Shown one piece after another: positions 42,482-51,957 of a stretch of DNA of 64,000 nucleotides. Origin of the DNA: Sphingobium baderi. Lineage in GTDB: Bacteria > Pseudomonadota > Alphaproteobacteria > Sphingomonadales > Sphingomonadaceae. Position 1 is the first letter of the stretch. The number at the start of each line of letters is the position of its first letter. A model generated the notes under the pieces. That model ran no database searches and was not told the DNA's origin. It saw only the letters and a program-made list of their open reading frames with translations. A program made the translations under genes and the position numbers. The DNA is taken from the NCBI RefSeq assembly GCF_001456115.1, contig NZ_CP013264.1, positions 3,552,501 through 3,616,500 on the forward strand, read 5' to 3'.

Positions 42482-42984
42482 CGATCGACCTTCAAATACT
42501 GGCGGATCGCATAGCGATCGAGGAATGCATCTACCGCTACGCCCATCTGGTCGATTCGATGCAATATGACCGCATCGCCAAGGAAGTGTTCACGGAGGAC
42601 GGCTCAATCGACTTCGGCGGTGCACAGTCAGTAGGCCGCGAAGCCATCCACGCCCAATGCATGAGCTATCAGGGCGCGCTGACGGGCTGTTCGCATAATG
42701 TCACCAATCTGGTGATTGAAGTGAGCGGCGACGAAGCCCGCGCCGCCAGCCGAGTCCTTGCCTGGCACTGGTTCGCGCTTCCTGATGCCGATCCACTCCG
42801 TGCAACAGACCTTCTGGTGGTGGGGGGGTATGAAGACAGGCTTCGCCGCACGACCGATGGCTGGCGCATTTATGAACGAAAAGGCCTGAATTTCGGCACC
42901 GGCATTGGTGCAGGAACCGTGCCTGAACCGATGCGCCCTATCTTAGAAGGCATGAAGGGGCGAACGCCGAGTTGGCCCGCCTGA
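42478..42984 (+). CDS. SnoaL/NTF2-like protein
   Basis: A 168-residue NTF2-fold protein starting with IAIEECIYRYAHLVDSMQYDRIAKEVFTEDGSIDF, the typical first helices of the SnoaL-like group. Later it has TNLVIEVSGDEARAASRVLAWHWF and a curved-sheet end DGWRIYERKGLNFGTG. The reaction is not assignable. The ATG at 42478 overlaps the stop of the SDR-like gene. It is the last gene of the four-gene operon, followed by a hairpin with a T-run. Confidence 0.8.
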   Translation: MTIDLQILADRIAIEECIYRYAHLVDSMQYDRIAKEVFTEDGSIDFGGAQSVGREAIHAQCMSYQGALTGCSHNVTNLVIEVSGDEARAASRVLAWHWFALPDADPLRATDLLVVGGYEDRLRRTTDGWRIYERKGLNFGTGIGAGTVPEPMRPILEGMKGRTPSWPA

Positions 42985-42989
42985 AAGGG

Positions 42990-43016
42990 AGGTGGGCACA
43001 ACGCCCACCTGTTTTT
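42990..43016. terminator. Hairpin terminator between convergent operons
   Basis: AGGTGGGC-ACAAC-GCCCACCT, an 8-bp perfect stem followed on the plus strand by GTTTTT. It lies between the SnoaL stop and the convergent SDR stop and can serve both strands. Confidence 0.85.
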
Positions 43017-43843
43017 CAAAGTTTCCAGCCGCCACCAGCGACGATCACTTCGCCCGTGATATAGTCGGCTTCGGGCAAACACAGAAGGTAAACGGCGCCC
43101 GCCGCTTCCTCCGGTGTGCCAGCGCGACCCAGCGGAATGCCCTTTTCCATAGCTTCCAATATCTCGTCGCTCACACCGGCCTTGATGTCCTGGCCTTTGA
43201 TGCTGATCGTTGAGCTTCCCGCTTCACCAGCGGTCATGCGGGTCATGATAGCGCCGAAGGCAACGGCGTTGACGGTGACATTATACCGCCCCCATTCCTT
43301 CATCACCGTCTTGGTCAGGCCGACGACTCCCGCCTTACCTGCCGCATAACCCGACTGTCCGGCATTACCGCCAAGCCCCGCTACGGAGGAAATATTGATG
43401 ACGGTCCGGCGCTTGGCCCGGCCATGCTCCGCAATTTCGGCCTTCGCCGCAGCAGCGATCACGGGCTGTGCGGCGCGAAGAATGCGAAACGGCGCGCTCA
43501 AATGCACGTCCAGCATAGCCATCCACTGTTCGTCGCTGGTCTTTTGAAGCACCGCATCCCAGGCATAGCCCGCATTGTTGATGATGATGTCAATCGTCCC
43601 GAAATGATCGACCGCCGTCTTGACGAACGTCTCACCGAAATCGGGTTGCGTCACATCGCCCACGCACACTACCGCGCGCACGCCCAGACTCTCGATTTCA
43701 CCCGCCGTTTCCCGCGCCACATCCTCATCCAGGTCGTTCACGACCACATGGGCGCCGGCATTGGCAAGCTTTAGCGCAATGGCTTTGCCGATGCCGCGTC
43801 CAGAGCCGGAAACCAACGCGACCTTGCCATCCAATATCTTCAC
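43016..43843 (-). CDS. SDR of the beta-oxidation operon
   Basis: A 275-residue SDR resembling the dehydrogenase half of multifunctional enzyme type 2. It has LDGKVALVSGSGRGIGKAIALKLANAGAHVVVNDLDED, INNAGYAWD, Ser in NISSVAGLGG, YAAGK as YxxxK and GEVIVAGGG. The Asp after strand 2 (VVNDLD) suggests NAD. It probably oxidises a 3-hydroxyacyl-CoA or ring alcohol. The frame extends upstream to 43897 inside the MaoC gene, but the GTG at 43843, 20 nt past the MaoC stop, aligns with the family start. It is the last gene of the operon. Confidence 0.85.
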   Translation of the reverse strand: MKILDGKVALVSGSGRGIGKAIALKLANAGAHVVVNDLDEDVARETAGEIESLGVRAVVCVGDVTQPDFGETFVKTAVDHFGTIDIIINNAGYAWDAVLQKTSDEQWMAMLDVHLSAPFRILRAAQPVIAAAAKAEIAEHGRAKRRTVINISSVAGLGGNAGQSGYAAGKAGVVGLTKTVMKEWGRYNVTVNAVAFGAIMTRMTAGEAGSSTISIKGQDIKAGVSDEILEAMEKGIPLGRAGTPEEAAGAVYLLCLPEADYITGEVIVAGGGWKL

Positions 43844-43862
43844 TTTAATGCGTCCCGTTCTT

Positions 43863-44720
43863 TTATGTAAATCCACCGATGCGCGCATATCCGCCATCGA
43901 TCACAATGATATTCCTGTCGGGCACGCTTGCCCGGAAGGAAATTTCAGCCCCATGACGCCAGATTTCGGTGCGAACCGTTTCGCCAGGCCATACCGGCGC
44001 GGTGAACCGAACCCGCATCTCGGTCAAGCCAGTCGGGTCGCCGTCGCAACATGCATGTGTCAGCGCACGGCCGACGAGACCCATGGTGGCAAGGCCATGC
44101 AATATGGGCCGTTCGAAACCGGCCGCTTGCGCCGTGCCCTCATCGATATGCAGCGGATTGCGATCGCCGGTCAGGCGATACAGCATCGCCTGATTGACCG
44201 CCGTCGGCAGGTCCAGAACGGTATCCGCAAGCCGTTCCGGCATCTCGGCAGCCCCCGATCCGCTCAGGTTGCGTGCACCACCAAAGCCGCCCGCACCACG
44301 CAAAACCCACACTTCCTCCATCTCCGCAATCAGCCGGTCGGTGGGTGTCGTGAGAATGCGCTTCGCCCGCACAAGGGCTGGCTTCCCGACACCCTTGTCG
44401 GCCAGATCCGTAATCTCTATCCGGCCATTGACCAACTGCCCCAATTCAAGCGGGCGGAACAGTTTCAGCGTCTGTTCACCATGCAGGATGTGCGGCCAAT
44501 CCCATCCCAGTTCCGGCGCCATGGGCCAGAAACCGGGTGTGCCCAGCACCAACGCCATCGTCGGCAGCACGGCCAGATCCCGCTCAAAGACCAGGCGCTG
44601 CTCGTCTATGCCACCCAACCCGGCACCGACACCGAGCGCATAGAGGATTGCAGAGCGCGGATCGCAGGCATCCTGTGCTTCCGGCACCCGGAAGCTGCGT
44701 ACTTGTTCGACATTCAGCAT
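43863..44720 (-). CDS. MaoC-type enoyl-CoA hydratase, two-hot-dog form
   Basis: A 285-residue hydratase 2 with two fused hot-dog domains, as in the hydratase part of peroxisomal MFE-2. The N-terminal, non-catalytic half has ILYALGVGAG. The C-terminal half has the (R)-specific hydratase motif YRLTGDRNPLHIDEGTAQAAGF with the Asp and His catalytic pair, followed by PILHGLATMG. It adds water to an enoyl-CoA giving the 3R-hydroxyacyl-CoA. A split version of the same architecture is encoded at 57522 and 57977. It lies between acyl-CoA dehydrogenase and SDR genes. Confidence 0.9.
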   Translation of the reverse strand: MLNVEQVRSFRVPEAQDACDPRSAILYALGVGAGLGGIDEQRLVFERDLAVLPTMALVLGTPGFWPMAPELGWDWPHILHGEQTLKLFRPLELGQLVNGRIEITDLADKGVGKPALVRAKRILTTPTDRLIAEMEEVWVLRGAGGFGGARNLSGSGAAEMPERLADTVLDLPTAVNQAMLYRLTGDRNPLHIDEGTAQAAGFERPILHGLATMGLVGRALTHACCDGDPTGLTEMRVRFTAPVWPGETVRTEIWRHGAEISFRASVPDRNIIVIDGGYARIGGFT

Positions 44721-44741
44721 CCGGCACCCCCGGCTAAGCCG

Positions 44742-45899
44742 TCAGGACAGCTTGCGCTCGTCCAGTCCCAATCCACGACCGATGATCTCGCGCATGATTT
44801 CCGATGTGCCCGCGAAAATGCGACTGATGCGCGCGTCGGTATACATGCGAGAAATGCGATATTCTTCCATATAGCCTGCGCCACCGTGAAGCTGGACGCA
44901 TTCGTCCATTACCCGGCCTTCCAACTCGCTCGCCAGCAGCTTGGCGGAGGACGCATCCTCTGCAGTCAGCTCACCGGCATTGAGCAGCAGGACACTCTGG
45001 TCGACATAGGTTTGGATCGCGTCCAATTCGGCCCGCATCGATGCCATCTTGAACCGGTTGTTCTGGAAGGCCCCGATCGGTTTCCCGAACGCCTTGCGCT
45101 CCTTCACATAGTCAAGCGTGATGTCGAAGGCCGTCTGCGCTGTCGCCATGAAACCGATTGCCGCAACCAGTCGTTCCTGGGCCAGGAATCGCGCCAGATA
45201 TCGGAAGCCCTGCGTGGGATCGCCCAGCACATTTTCCTTGGGCACCTTCACATCATTGAAGAAAAGTTCGGCCGTGTCCTGCGCCTTCATGCCCATTTTT
45301 GCGAGCTTGCGGCCACGTTCAAATCCTTCCATGCCGCGCTCGACGACAAAGAGGCCAAGGCCGTGGCGGCTGTTCGGATCGGTCCGCGCGGCTACCACCA
45401 CCAGATCGCTGAGGATGCCGTTGGAGATATAGGTCTTGGCGCCGTTAAGCAGCCAATGGTCACCCTTGTCGACCGCGCTGCTACGCATACCGGCAAGATC
45501 GCTTCCGGTCGAAGGCTCCGTCATCGCGACAGCCAGAATCTTCTCGCCGCTGACGATGCAGGGCATCCAGCGATCCTTCTGCTCGTCCGTCCCCAGCTTG
45601 GCGATATAGGGCGCGACCAGATCATTATGGAGATTGATATAAAAGCCTATGTCGCCGTGGCGCATATTCTCTTCAATGATGATCTGTTCGAAGCGGAAAT
45701 CATCGATTCCCGCCCCGCCATATTTCTCATCCGCCCAGGTGCAGAGCAAGCCCTGCTCCCCGGCTTTCAGATAGAGTTCGCGATCGACCATGCCCTGCTC
45801 ACGAAAGCGCTCGGCATGGGCGCCGACTTCCGCCGTCATGAACTTGATGACGCTATCGCGGAACTGTTCGTGCTCCGGTTCGAAAATCAGGCGCCTCAT
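44742..45899 (-). CDS. Acyl-CoA dehydrogenase
   Basis: A 385-residue FAD enzyme oxidising acyl-CoA to enoyl-CoA and passing electrons to ETF. It has VAMTEPSTGSDLAGMRSSA (FAD loop), LNGAKTYISNG, and the C-terminal GGAGYMEEYRISRMYTDARI. In the usual Y-E-G-T-S-E-I motif the catalytic Glu position is Ala (IFAGTSEIM). As in long-chain and isovaleryl enzymes, the base is likely the Glu in LAQERLVAAIG of helix G. That fits branched or long substrates. Its ATG overlaps the FadJ-like stop. Confidence 0.93.
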   Translation of the reverse strand: MRRLIFEPEHEQFRDSVIKFMTAEVGAHAERFREQGMVDRELYLKAGEQGLLCTWADEKYGGAGIDDFRFEQIIIEENMRHGDIGFYINLHNDLVAPYIAKLGTDEQKDRWMPCIVSGEKILAVAMTEPSTGSDLAGMRSSAVDKGDHWLLNGAKTYISNGILSDLVVVAARTDPNSRHGLGLFVVERGMEGFERGRKLAKMGMKAQDTAELFFNDVKVPKENVLGDPTQGFRYLARFLAQERLVAAIGFMATAQTAFDITLDYVKERKAFGKPIGAFQNNRFKMASMRAELDAIQTYVDQSVLLLNAGELTAEDASSAKLLASELEGRVMDECVQLHGGAGYMEEYRISRMYTDARISRIFAGTSEIMREIIGRGLGLDERKLS

Positions 45900-48064
45900 G
45901 CTGGCATCGGCTCCTTCACCGTCGCGTCCTGCGCGGATGCGTAAAAGGATTCGCCCTTAGCAGCCTTGTCCCGCAGCCAAGCCGACGGCAGGAAACGGGG
46001 GCCATAAAGCTGAGCAAGCCGGTCGGCTTCCTTGACGAAGTTTTCGATCCCAATCGTGTCGATATAGCTGATCGTGCCGCCGGTCCATGTCGGGAAACCC
46101 CAGCCGTAGATGGCGCCAAGGTCGGCGTCCTGCGGCGTCTCCAGCACATTTTCCTCAAGGCAGCGAGCCGTTTCCATGGCCTGCGCGTAAAGGTAGCGCT
46201 TCTTGAGTTCCTCGACATCCCAGCCATCCTTGACCGGGAAATGCTCCGCCAGCCCCGTCCACAGATGCTTCTTGCCGCCCTCAGGATAATCGTAGAAAGC
46301 GCCGCCGGACTTGCGGCCGGATCGGCCGATCTCGTCCTTCATTCGGCGCATAACGGGAACACCCGCCGGCGGCGTATATTTATCGCCTTCCTCGGCAATC
46401 GCCTGATCCACAATCTTGAGCGGCAGATCGATCGTCAACTCATCGAGCAGCGCCAACGGCCCGACCGGCATACCGACAGCCTTGGCGGCATTTTCGATCA
46501 CCGCAGGAGGGACGCCTTCCGCCAGCATTGCCGCGCCTTCATGGATCAACATTTGGAACACACGACTGGTATAGAAGCCGCGGCTGTCATTGACGACGAT
46601 CGGCGTCTTGCGGATCTGGGCGATGAAATCGAGCCCCTTGGCCAGCGTTTCCTTGCTGGTCTGCTTGCCCATGATCACTTCGACAAGACCCATGCGATCG
46701 ACCGGCGAGAAGAAGTGCAGGCCGATGAACTGGTCCGGGTGGCGGGATGCCTGAGCCAATTGCGAGATTGGCAGGGTCGACGTATTGGACGCAAATACCA
46801 CATTGTCAGGCAGGACAGCTTCCGCCTTCTTGGTCGTCTCGGCCTTGATCGCGGTATCTTCGAACACCGCTTCCACAACCAGGTCACAGCCGTCGAGGAG
46901 GGCGAAGTCATCAGTCGCCGTAATACGCGCCAGAATGGCATCAGCCTTTTCCTGCGTAGTTTTGCCCTTTTCGACCAACTTGCCTAGAACCTTGGTCGAA
47001 TAAGCCTTGCCCTTCTCCGCCGTGGGCACATCTCGGTCGATCAGCACGACCTCGATCCCTGCATTGGCCGACACGAACGCGATGCCCGCGCCCATCATGC
47101 CTGCGCCGAGCACGCCGACCTTCTTCGCCTCGAATTTGGGGAAGCCTTCAGGACGGCGAGCGCCCTTCTCGGCCGCCTGCTTCGAGATGAAGGTGGTACG
47201 AATGATATTGCGCGCGACCGGATCAGTCAGCAGCTTGGCGAAATATTTGCCTTCCACGGCGAGCGCCTTGTCAAAGGGCAATTGCATCCCATGAAAAACG
47301 CTGTTGAGAATCGCGAGGGGCGCCGGGCTGTTATAACCAGCCTTCGCGATTCCACCGGCGGCCATCATATAGGCGGCCGAATCCTCGGGCACGGTCATGC
47401 CCTTTTTCTGCGGCGGCACCCAGCCCTTGACGTCCCATGCCTTCACTGGATCGGGCCCGGCGGCTAACCATGCCTTGGCCGCGTCGATCAGCTTGTCTGC
47501 AGGAACGACCTCATCCACGATCTTCAGCTTGAGCGCTTCGGCCGGAGCAACCGATCGGCCGGAAAGAAGCAGGTCGAGCGCCACCTTCATGCCAGCGATG
47601 ATACCGAGACGCACCGTACCTCCGGACCCCGGCAGCAAGCCGACATTGACTTCCGGCAGGCCCACTTGTGCCTTGGGATCATCGACCAAAATGCGATGAT
47701 GACAGGCCAGCGCCAGTTCAAAACCGCCGCCCAGAGCAAGACCATTGATCGCCGCGACCCACGGCTTGCCCGACTGCTCAATCGCGCGATGCATGTCGGT
47801 CGCCCGCTTGGAAAAGGCATAAGCCTGTGCGGGAGTCAGCGTACCAAATCCGTTGACCAACTGCTTAAGGTCGGCGCCGGCCATGAACGTCTTCTTGCCC
47901 GATGTCAGTATGACGCCCTTGATGCCATCGTCCCCGGCGATCTGTGCCGTCGCCTCCTCCATGTCGGCAATGAACGCATCGTTGACGACATTCATGGCCC
48001 CTTCCGCATCAAGGGTCAGGATAGCAACGCCGTTGTCGGCCTTTTCCAGTCGCATAGTCTTCAT
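45896..48064 (-). CDS. fadJ: Bifunctional enoyl-CoA hydratase/3-hydroxyacyl-CoA dehydrogenase
   Basis: A 722-residue FadB/FadJ-type protein. The N-terminal crotonase half (about 1-190) has ALGGGFELALACHHRI and the LPEVNVGLLPGSGGTVRL segment with the catalytic Glu. The NAD-binding dehydrogenase half starts at about 315 with VGVLGAGMMGAGIAFVSANAG and continues with VFASNTSTLPI, GLHFFSPVDRMGLVEVI and the C-terminal NDSRGFYTSRVF. It carries out two consecutive steps of (S)-specific beta-oxidation. Together with the thiolase upstream it makes a complete FadAB-like pair in the same operon. Confidence 0.95.
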   Translation of the reverse strand: MKTMRLEKADNGVAILTLDAEGAMNVVNDAFIADMEEATAQIAGDDGIKGVILTSGKKTFMAGADLKQLVNGFGTLTPAQAYAFSKRATDMHRAIEQSGKPWVAAINGLALGGGFELALACHHRILVDDPKAQVGLPEVNVGLLPGSGGTVRLGIIAGMKVALDLLLSGRSVAPAEALKLKIVDEVVPADKLIDAAKAWLAAGPDPVKAWDVKGWVPPQKKGMTVPEDSAAYMMAAGGIAKAGYNSPAPLAILNSVFHGMQLPFDKALAVEGKYFAKLLTDPVARNIIRTTFISKQAAEKGARRPEGFPKFEAKKVGVLGAGMMGAGIAFVSANAGIEVVLIDRDVPTAEKGKAYSTKVLGKLVEKGKTTQEKADAILARITATDDFALLDGCDLVVEAVFEDTAIKAETTKKAEAVLPDNVVFASNTSTLPISQLAQASRHPDQFIGLHFFSPVDRMGLVEVIMGKQTSKETLAKGLDFIAQIRKTPIVVNDSRGFYTSRVFQMLIHEGAAMLAEGVPPAVIENAAKAVGMPVGPLALLDELTIDLPLKIVDQAIAEEGDKYTPPAGVPVMRRMKDEIGRSGRKSGGAFYDYPEGGKKHLWTGLAEHFPVKDGWDVEELKKRYLYAQAMETARCLEENVLETPQDADLGAIYGWGFPTWTGGTISYIDTIGIENFVKEADRLAQLYGPRFLPSAWLRDKAAKGESFYASAQDATVKEPMPA

Positions 48065-48097
48065 GGGAATTCCCGCTCTAAAGTTCTTTGTGCGCGC

Positions 48098-49300
48098 TCA
48101 GACGCGCTCGATGATGGCGGCCGTGCCGAGGCCGTTCGCGGCACACAGCGTGATAAGGCCGGTGGCGGCGTCGCGACGCTCCAGTTCGTCAAGAACGGTG
48201 CCAAGGATCATTGCGCCGGTCGCGCCGAGCGGATGGCCCATGGCGATCGCGCCGCCATTCACGTTGATCTTGTCGTCGGGGATATTCAGTTCGCGCTGGA
48301 AGCGCATGACGACGCTGGCGAAGGCTTCATTCAGCTCCCACAGATCAATGTCTTTCTCGGTCATTCCGCCTGCCTTGAGCGCTTTGCGCGATACCGCTGT
48401 CGGCGCGGTCAGCATGATCGTCGGTTCCGACCCGATATTGGCATAGGACCGAATCTTGCCGCGCGGCTTCAGACCCGCCTTCTCACCAAACTCCTTGGAG
48501 CCGACGAGCACCAGGCCCGACCCATCAACGATGCCGGAGCTGTTGCCGCCATGATGGACATAGTTCAATTCTTCGATTTCAGGATATTTGGCCTTGGCGA
48601 CTGCCTCAAAGCCCGCCTTGCCGAACCCTTCGAAGGCAGGCTTCAGCTTGGCCAGACTCTCCACCGTCGTGCCCGGACGCATGTGCTCGTCACGGTCGAG
48701 TACGACCTCTCCAAGCACATCCTTCACGGGTACTATCGACTTTTTGAAATAGCCATTTTCCCAGGCATGGGCCGCTTTGCGCTGACTTTCGACCGCGAAA
48801 CCGTCGACATCTTCGCGCGTAAAACCATCGAGGGTAGCGATGATGTCGGCGCCAATGCCCTGCGGAGCATAATAATTGCCGTATGCCACCGAAGGGTCGG
48901 ACGTCCATGCACCCGAATCATAGCCCATCACCGTGCGGCTCATGGACTCGACCCCGCCGCCGATACCAGCCTGGATCATGCCCGAATGCACCTGCGCGGC
49001 AATCAGGCTGACCGCGTCCAGCCCGGTCGCGCAGAAGCGATGGATCTGCTGCCCCGCAACCGTCTGAGCATAACCCGCCTGCAATACCGCCGCACGGGCG
49101 AGCACGCCGCCCTGCTCACCAACCGGCTGCGCCATGCCTATGATCACATCATCCAGCAGAGCCGTATCCAGATCGTTGCGCTCCTGCAACGCGCGAAGCA
49201 GTTGCGTCGCCATTTCGACCGAGGTGATTTCATGCAGCGCGCCATCGGGGCGGCCTTTGCCGCGGGGCGTCCTAACATGATCGTAGACATAGGCTTCCAT
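48098..49300 (-). CDS. Acetyl-CoA acyltransferase (thiolase)
   Basis: A 400-residue degradative-type thiolase. It has the acyl-accepting Cys90 in HRFCATGLDAV, the GGVESMSRTVMG segment, the His in GGAIAMGHPLGATG and the second active-site Cys in TLCAANGLGTA. It releases acetyl-CoA (or propionyl-CoA from methyl-branched chains) from a 3-ketoacyl-CoA. The frame extends to 49360, but the family start MEAYVYDHVRTPRGKG sets the ATG at 49300. It heads the five-gene beta-oxidation operon (thiolase, FadJ-like, ACAD, MaoC, SDR) running to 43016. Confidence 0.95.
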   Translation of the reverse strand: MEAYVYDHVRTPRGKGRPDGALHEITSVEMATQLLRALQERNDLDTALLDDVIIGMAQPVGEQGGVLARAAVLQAGYAQTVAGQQIHRFCATGLDAVSLIAAQVHSGMIQAGIGGGVESMSRTVMGYDSGAWTSDPSVAYGNYYAPQGIGADIIATLDGFTREDVDGFAVESQRKAAHAWENGYFKKSIVPVKDVLGEVVLDRDEHMRPGTTVESLAKLKPAFEGFGKAGFEAVAKAKYPEIEELNYVHHGGNSSGIVDGSGLVLVGSKEFGEKAGLKPRGKIRSYANIGSEPTIMLTAPTAVSRKALKAGGMTEKDIDLWELNEAFASVVMRFQRELNIPDDKINVNGGAIAMGHPLGATGAMILGTVLDELERRDAATGLITLCAANGLGTAAIIERV

Positions 49301-49367
49301 AGTGAATTCCCGACCAGTAAAGCAAAAATCTCTATGCTCGCTCTTGGACCCGGAAGGCAAGGCCGCA

Positions 49368-49383
49368 CCTATCCAACGAAAGG
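49368..49383. promoter_or_regulatory. Operator-like site in the thiolase/ligase divergent promoter
   Basis: CCTATC-CAAC-GAAAGG, one mismatch from the CCTATC-N4-GATAGG palindrome. It lies 68 nt from the thiolase ATG and 72 nt from the ligase GTG, where it could control both directions. Confidence 0.5.
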
Positions 49384-49454
49384 CGCAGAGAGGAGCGATG
49401 GCTGCAATCTGATCGCCATCAACAGCTGACCGGCATTTTTAGGAGCGGACATCC

Positions 49455-51125
49455 GTGGTCACACAAGGCGAAGATTGCGCCCCAATTCGTATCTCTGCAA
49501 CCACTTTGGGCGATCTGCTCCTCAAAGGATGGGACAAGGCCCCGAACAAGGAAGCGCTCGTTTTCCCGGGAGAACGCAAGACATATGACGATGTCGTCCA
49601 GAGCGTCCTGAAACGGGCGCGAGGCCTGAAGGCCCTCGGCATCAAGCGCGGCGATCATGTCGGCATCCTCCTGCCGTCCAGCATCGAATTTGTCGAAACG
49701 CTGTTCGCCAACGCAATGTGCGGCGCCGTTTCTGTCCTGATGAACGCGCGCTACAAGGCCCCGGAAATGGCCTATGTCGCGGAGAATGCCGATCTGGCAG
49801 CGGTCATCACCAACGACATGGTGACCGAACATATCGATTTCGGCTGCCGGCTGACGGAAGCGTTTCCCGACCTGACCGATACGGTTGATCCGACCGCCCT
49901 GACGCTCTCCGGCGCGCCCCTTCTCAAGCGAATTATCATGCTGGGAGGCCGCTCCGCTCCCGGATTCGTTGATCAGGCGACGTTCGATGCGGCGGTCGAG
50001 ACGGTGAGCGAAGCCGATATCCATGCCTGCCGCCTGACGGTCAGGGTTCGTGATACCGCCATGATTCTCTATACGTCAGGGACATCGGCCAATCCCAAGG
50101 GCTGCCTGCTCAGTCACGAAGCCGTCACCCGCGAAGCATCGAATCTCGCTCGCTATCGCTGGTCCTTCCAGCCCGACGAACGCGCGTGGTCGCCGCTGCC
50201 ACTGTTCCATATCGCCGCGATGCTGTGCATGCTCGGCGCGGTCGACGTGGGCGGCACGTTCATCGGCCAGCCGCACTTCGATGCCGGAGAAAGCCTGAAG
50301 CAGATCGAAGAGGAAAAGGTGACGATGATGTTCCTTCCCTTCGTCACCTTCCATCAGGCGATGATTACTCACCCCGACTGGACGAAGGCCGACATGTCCT
50401 CGGTGCGCCTCCAGAACAGCTGTTTCGCCTTTATGCCGGAACGCGTGGGTCAGGCTTATCGCGATAAAGCCCCGAATATGTTGCAAGTCGGCACCATGGG
50501 CATGACCGAGGCGACAGGCATCGCTACAACCGGCGGCTATGCGATGGACCCGGAAATGGGCTTTAAGAAGCTTGGCTTCCCGTTGCCCGGCATCGAGCTG
50601 AAGATCGTCGATCCGGAAACCGGCGAAGAAAAGGGCATCGACGAGCGCGGAGAGATTCTCATCCGGGGCTACAACCTCTTCGACGGCTATTACAAGGACC
50701 CGGAAAAGACCGCCCAGGCGCTGGACGCAGAGGGCTGGTATCATAGCGCCGATATCGGCTCCATCGACGAGCATGGCCATGCCATGTTCCACGGCCGGTT
50801 CAAGGACATGCTGAAAGTGGGCGGTGAAAATGTCGCCGCCGCGGAAGTGGAAACTGTGCTGGCGACCCATCCGGCAGTCCGCCTTGCACAGGTGGTCGGC
50901 CTCCCCGATGAACGATTGGCGGAAATCCCCGCCGCTTATGTCGAACGGGAAGACGGCGTCGAAGTCGAGGCGGAGGAACTGATCGCCTATACCAAACAAC
51001 GTCTGGCGTCCTTCAAGGTGCCGCGCCATATCCGATTCATAGAGGAATGGCCCATGTCGGCGTCCAAGATCCAGAAGTTCAAACTGCGCGGCGCGCTGAT
51101 GGAAGAGCTGGGCCTGAAGGACTGA
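49455..51125 (+). CDS. Acyl-CoA synthetase (AMP-forming)
   Basis: A 556-residue ANL-family ligase that would activate a carboxylic acid intermediate with ATP and CoA. The ATP loop is ILYTSGTSANPKGCLLSH (about 200-217), then MGMTEATGIATTGGY, the hinge region YHSADIGSIDEHGHAMFHGRFKDMLKVGGENVAA, and the C-terminal catalytic Lys in SASKIQKF. The start is a GTG behind AGGAGCGG. It is divergent from the thiolase operon, so activation and degradation would be induced together from one control region. Confidence 0.93.
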   Translation: MVTQGEDCAPIRISATTLGDLLLKGWDKAPNKEALVFPGERKTYDDVVQSVLKRARGLKALGIKRGDHVGILLPSSIEFVETLFANAMCGAVSVLMNARYKAPEMAYVAENADLAAVITNDMVTEHIDFGCRLTEAFPDLTDTVDPTALTLSGAPLLKRIIMLGGRSAPGFVDQATFDAAVETVSEADIHACRLTVRVRDTAMILYTSGTSANPKGCLLSHEAVTREASNLARYRWSFQPDERAWSPLPLFHIAAMLCMLGAVDVGGTFIGQPHFDAGESLKQIEEEKVTMMFLPFVTFHQAMITHPDWTKADMSSVRLQNSCFAFMPERVGQAYRDKAPNMLQVGTMGMTEATGIATTGGYAMDPEMGFKKLGFPLPGIELKIVDPETGEEKGIDERGEILIRGYNLFDGYYKDPEKTAQALDAEGWYHSADIGSIDEHGHAMFHGRFKDMLKVGGENVAAAEVETVLATHPAVRLAQVVGLPDERLAEIPAAYVEREDGVEVEAEELIAYTKQRLASFKVPRHIRFIEEWPMSASKIQKFKLRGALMEELGLKD

Positions 51126-51167
51126 GGCACGGCGCATGGATGCCATCTTTATTTTAGGGAGAGTGAA

Positions 51168-51950
51168 ATGCGGGTGATCATCACGGGTGCTGCAAGCGGC
51201 ATCGGTAGGGCATGCGCCGAATTGCTGGCGGCAGGCTCCGTGATCCCGGGCGAACACCGGATGCTACTCGCCGATCGCGACGCGGCCAATCTTCAGGTCG
51301 TGGCGGACGCAATAGGCCCCGCAGCGGCAACCAGCGTAGTCGATCTCGCCGAGCCTGACTGCGGCGACAGGATGGTCGAAGCGGCGCTCGCGCATATGGA
51401 CGGGATCGACGCCGTCATCAGCAATGCCGGCATCATCATGGGCGGCGCGCTGGTCGAACTGCCGATCAGCGATTTCGACCGCATTTTCGCCATCAACACC
51501 CGTTCGTCGTGGCTGCTGGGTAAGGCTGCCCATCCTCACCTCAAGAAGAGCAAGGGCGCTTTCGTAGCCACCGCGTCCATGTCGGCTACCCAGCCCACGC
51601 CCGCGCTCGGCTTTTATTCTTCCAGTAAAGCTGCCCTGCTGATGATGATTCGCCAGCTCAGCATCGAATGGGGGCCGGACGGCATCCGCTGCAACACCGT
51701 ATCGCCAGGCCCCACCTACACGCCAATGACCGCGGCGGGATATAAGGATCAGTCGCGGCGCGACCAGCGAGAGGCCAACATTCCTCTGCGTAAGCTGGGT
51801 TTGGCGGAGGATGTGGCCAATGCGATACTGTTCCTCATCAGCCCTCATGCCGGCCATATCAGCGGCGTCGATCTGTTGGTCGATGGCGGCATGAGCAATA
51901 TGCTGATGCCTGCGAGCGGCGGCGGTACTGGTCAGAACAAGCAAAGCTGA
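51168..51950 (+). CDS. Short-chain dehydrogenase/reductase
   Basis: A 260-residue classical SDR, with MRVIITGAASGIGRACAEL at the very start, ISNAGIIMGG, catalytic Ser in TASMSATQ, YSSSK as YxxxK, and GVDLLVDGGMSN. ADRDAANL after strand 2 carries an Asp, suggesting NAD. GGGAGAG lies before the ATG. It follows the acyl-CoA ligase gene by 42 nt on the same strand and is probably co-transcribed with it. It is convergent with the GntR gene. Confidence 0.9.
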   Translation: MRVIITGAASGIGRACAELLAAGSVIPGEHRMLLADRDAANLQVVADAIGPAAATSVVDLAEPDCGDRMVEAALAHMDGIDAVISNAGIIMGGALVELPISDFDRIFAINTRSSWLLGKAAHPHLKKSKGAFVATASMSATQPTPALGFYSSSKAALLMMIRQLSIEWGPDGIRCNTVSPGPTYTPMTAAGYKDQSRRDQREANIPLRKLGLAEDVANAILFLISPHAGHISGVDLLVDGGMSNMLMPASGGGTGQNKQS

Positions 51951-51957
51951 GATGCGG

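Noticed and set aside
43620..45944. Plus-strand frame of 774 codons across the MaoC and acyl-CoA dehydrogenase genes
   Set aside because: Antisense to three well-supported genes and without family features. A by-product of GC-rich codon use.
48055..48080. GGGAATTCCC palindrome before the FadJ-like gene
   Set aside because: It is inside the operon directly at the ribosome site, a position that does not suggest an operator.
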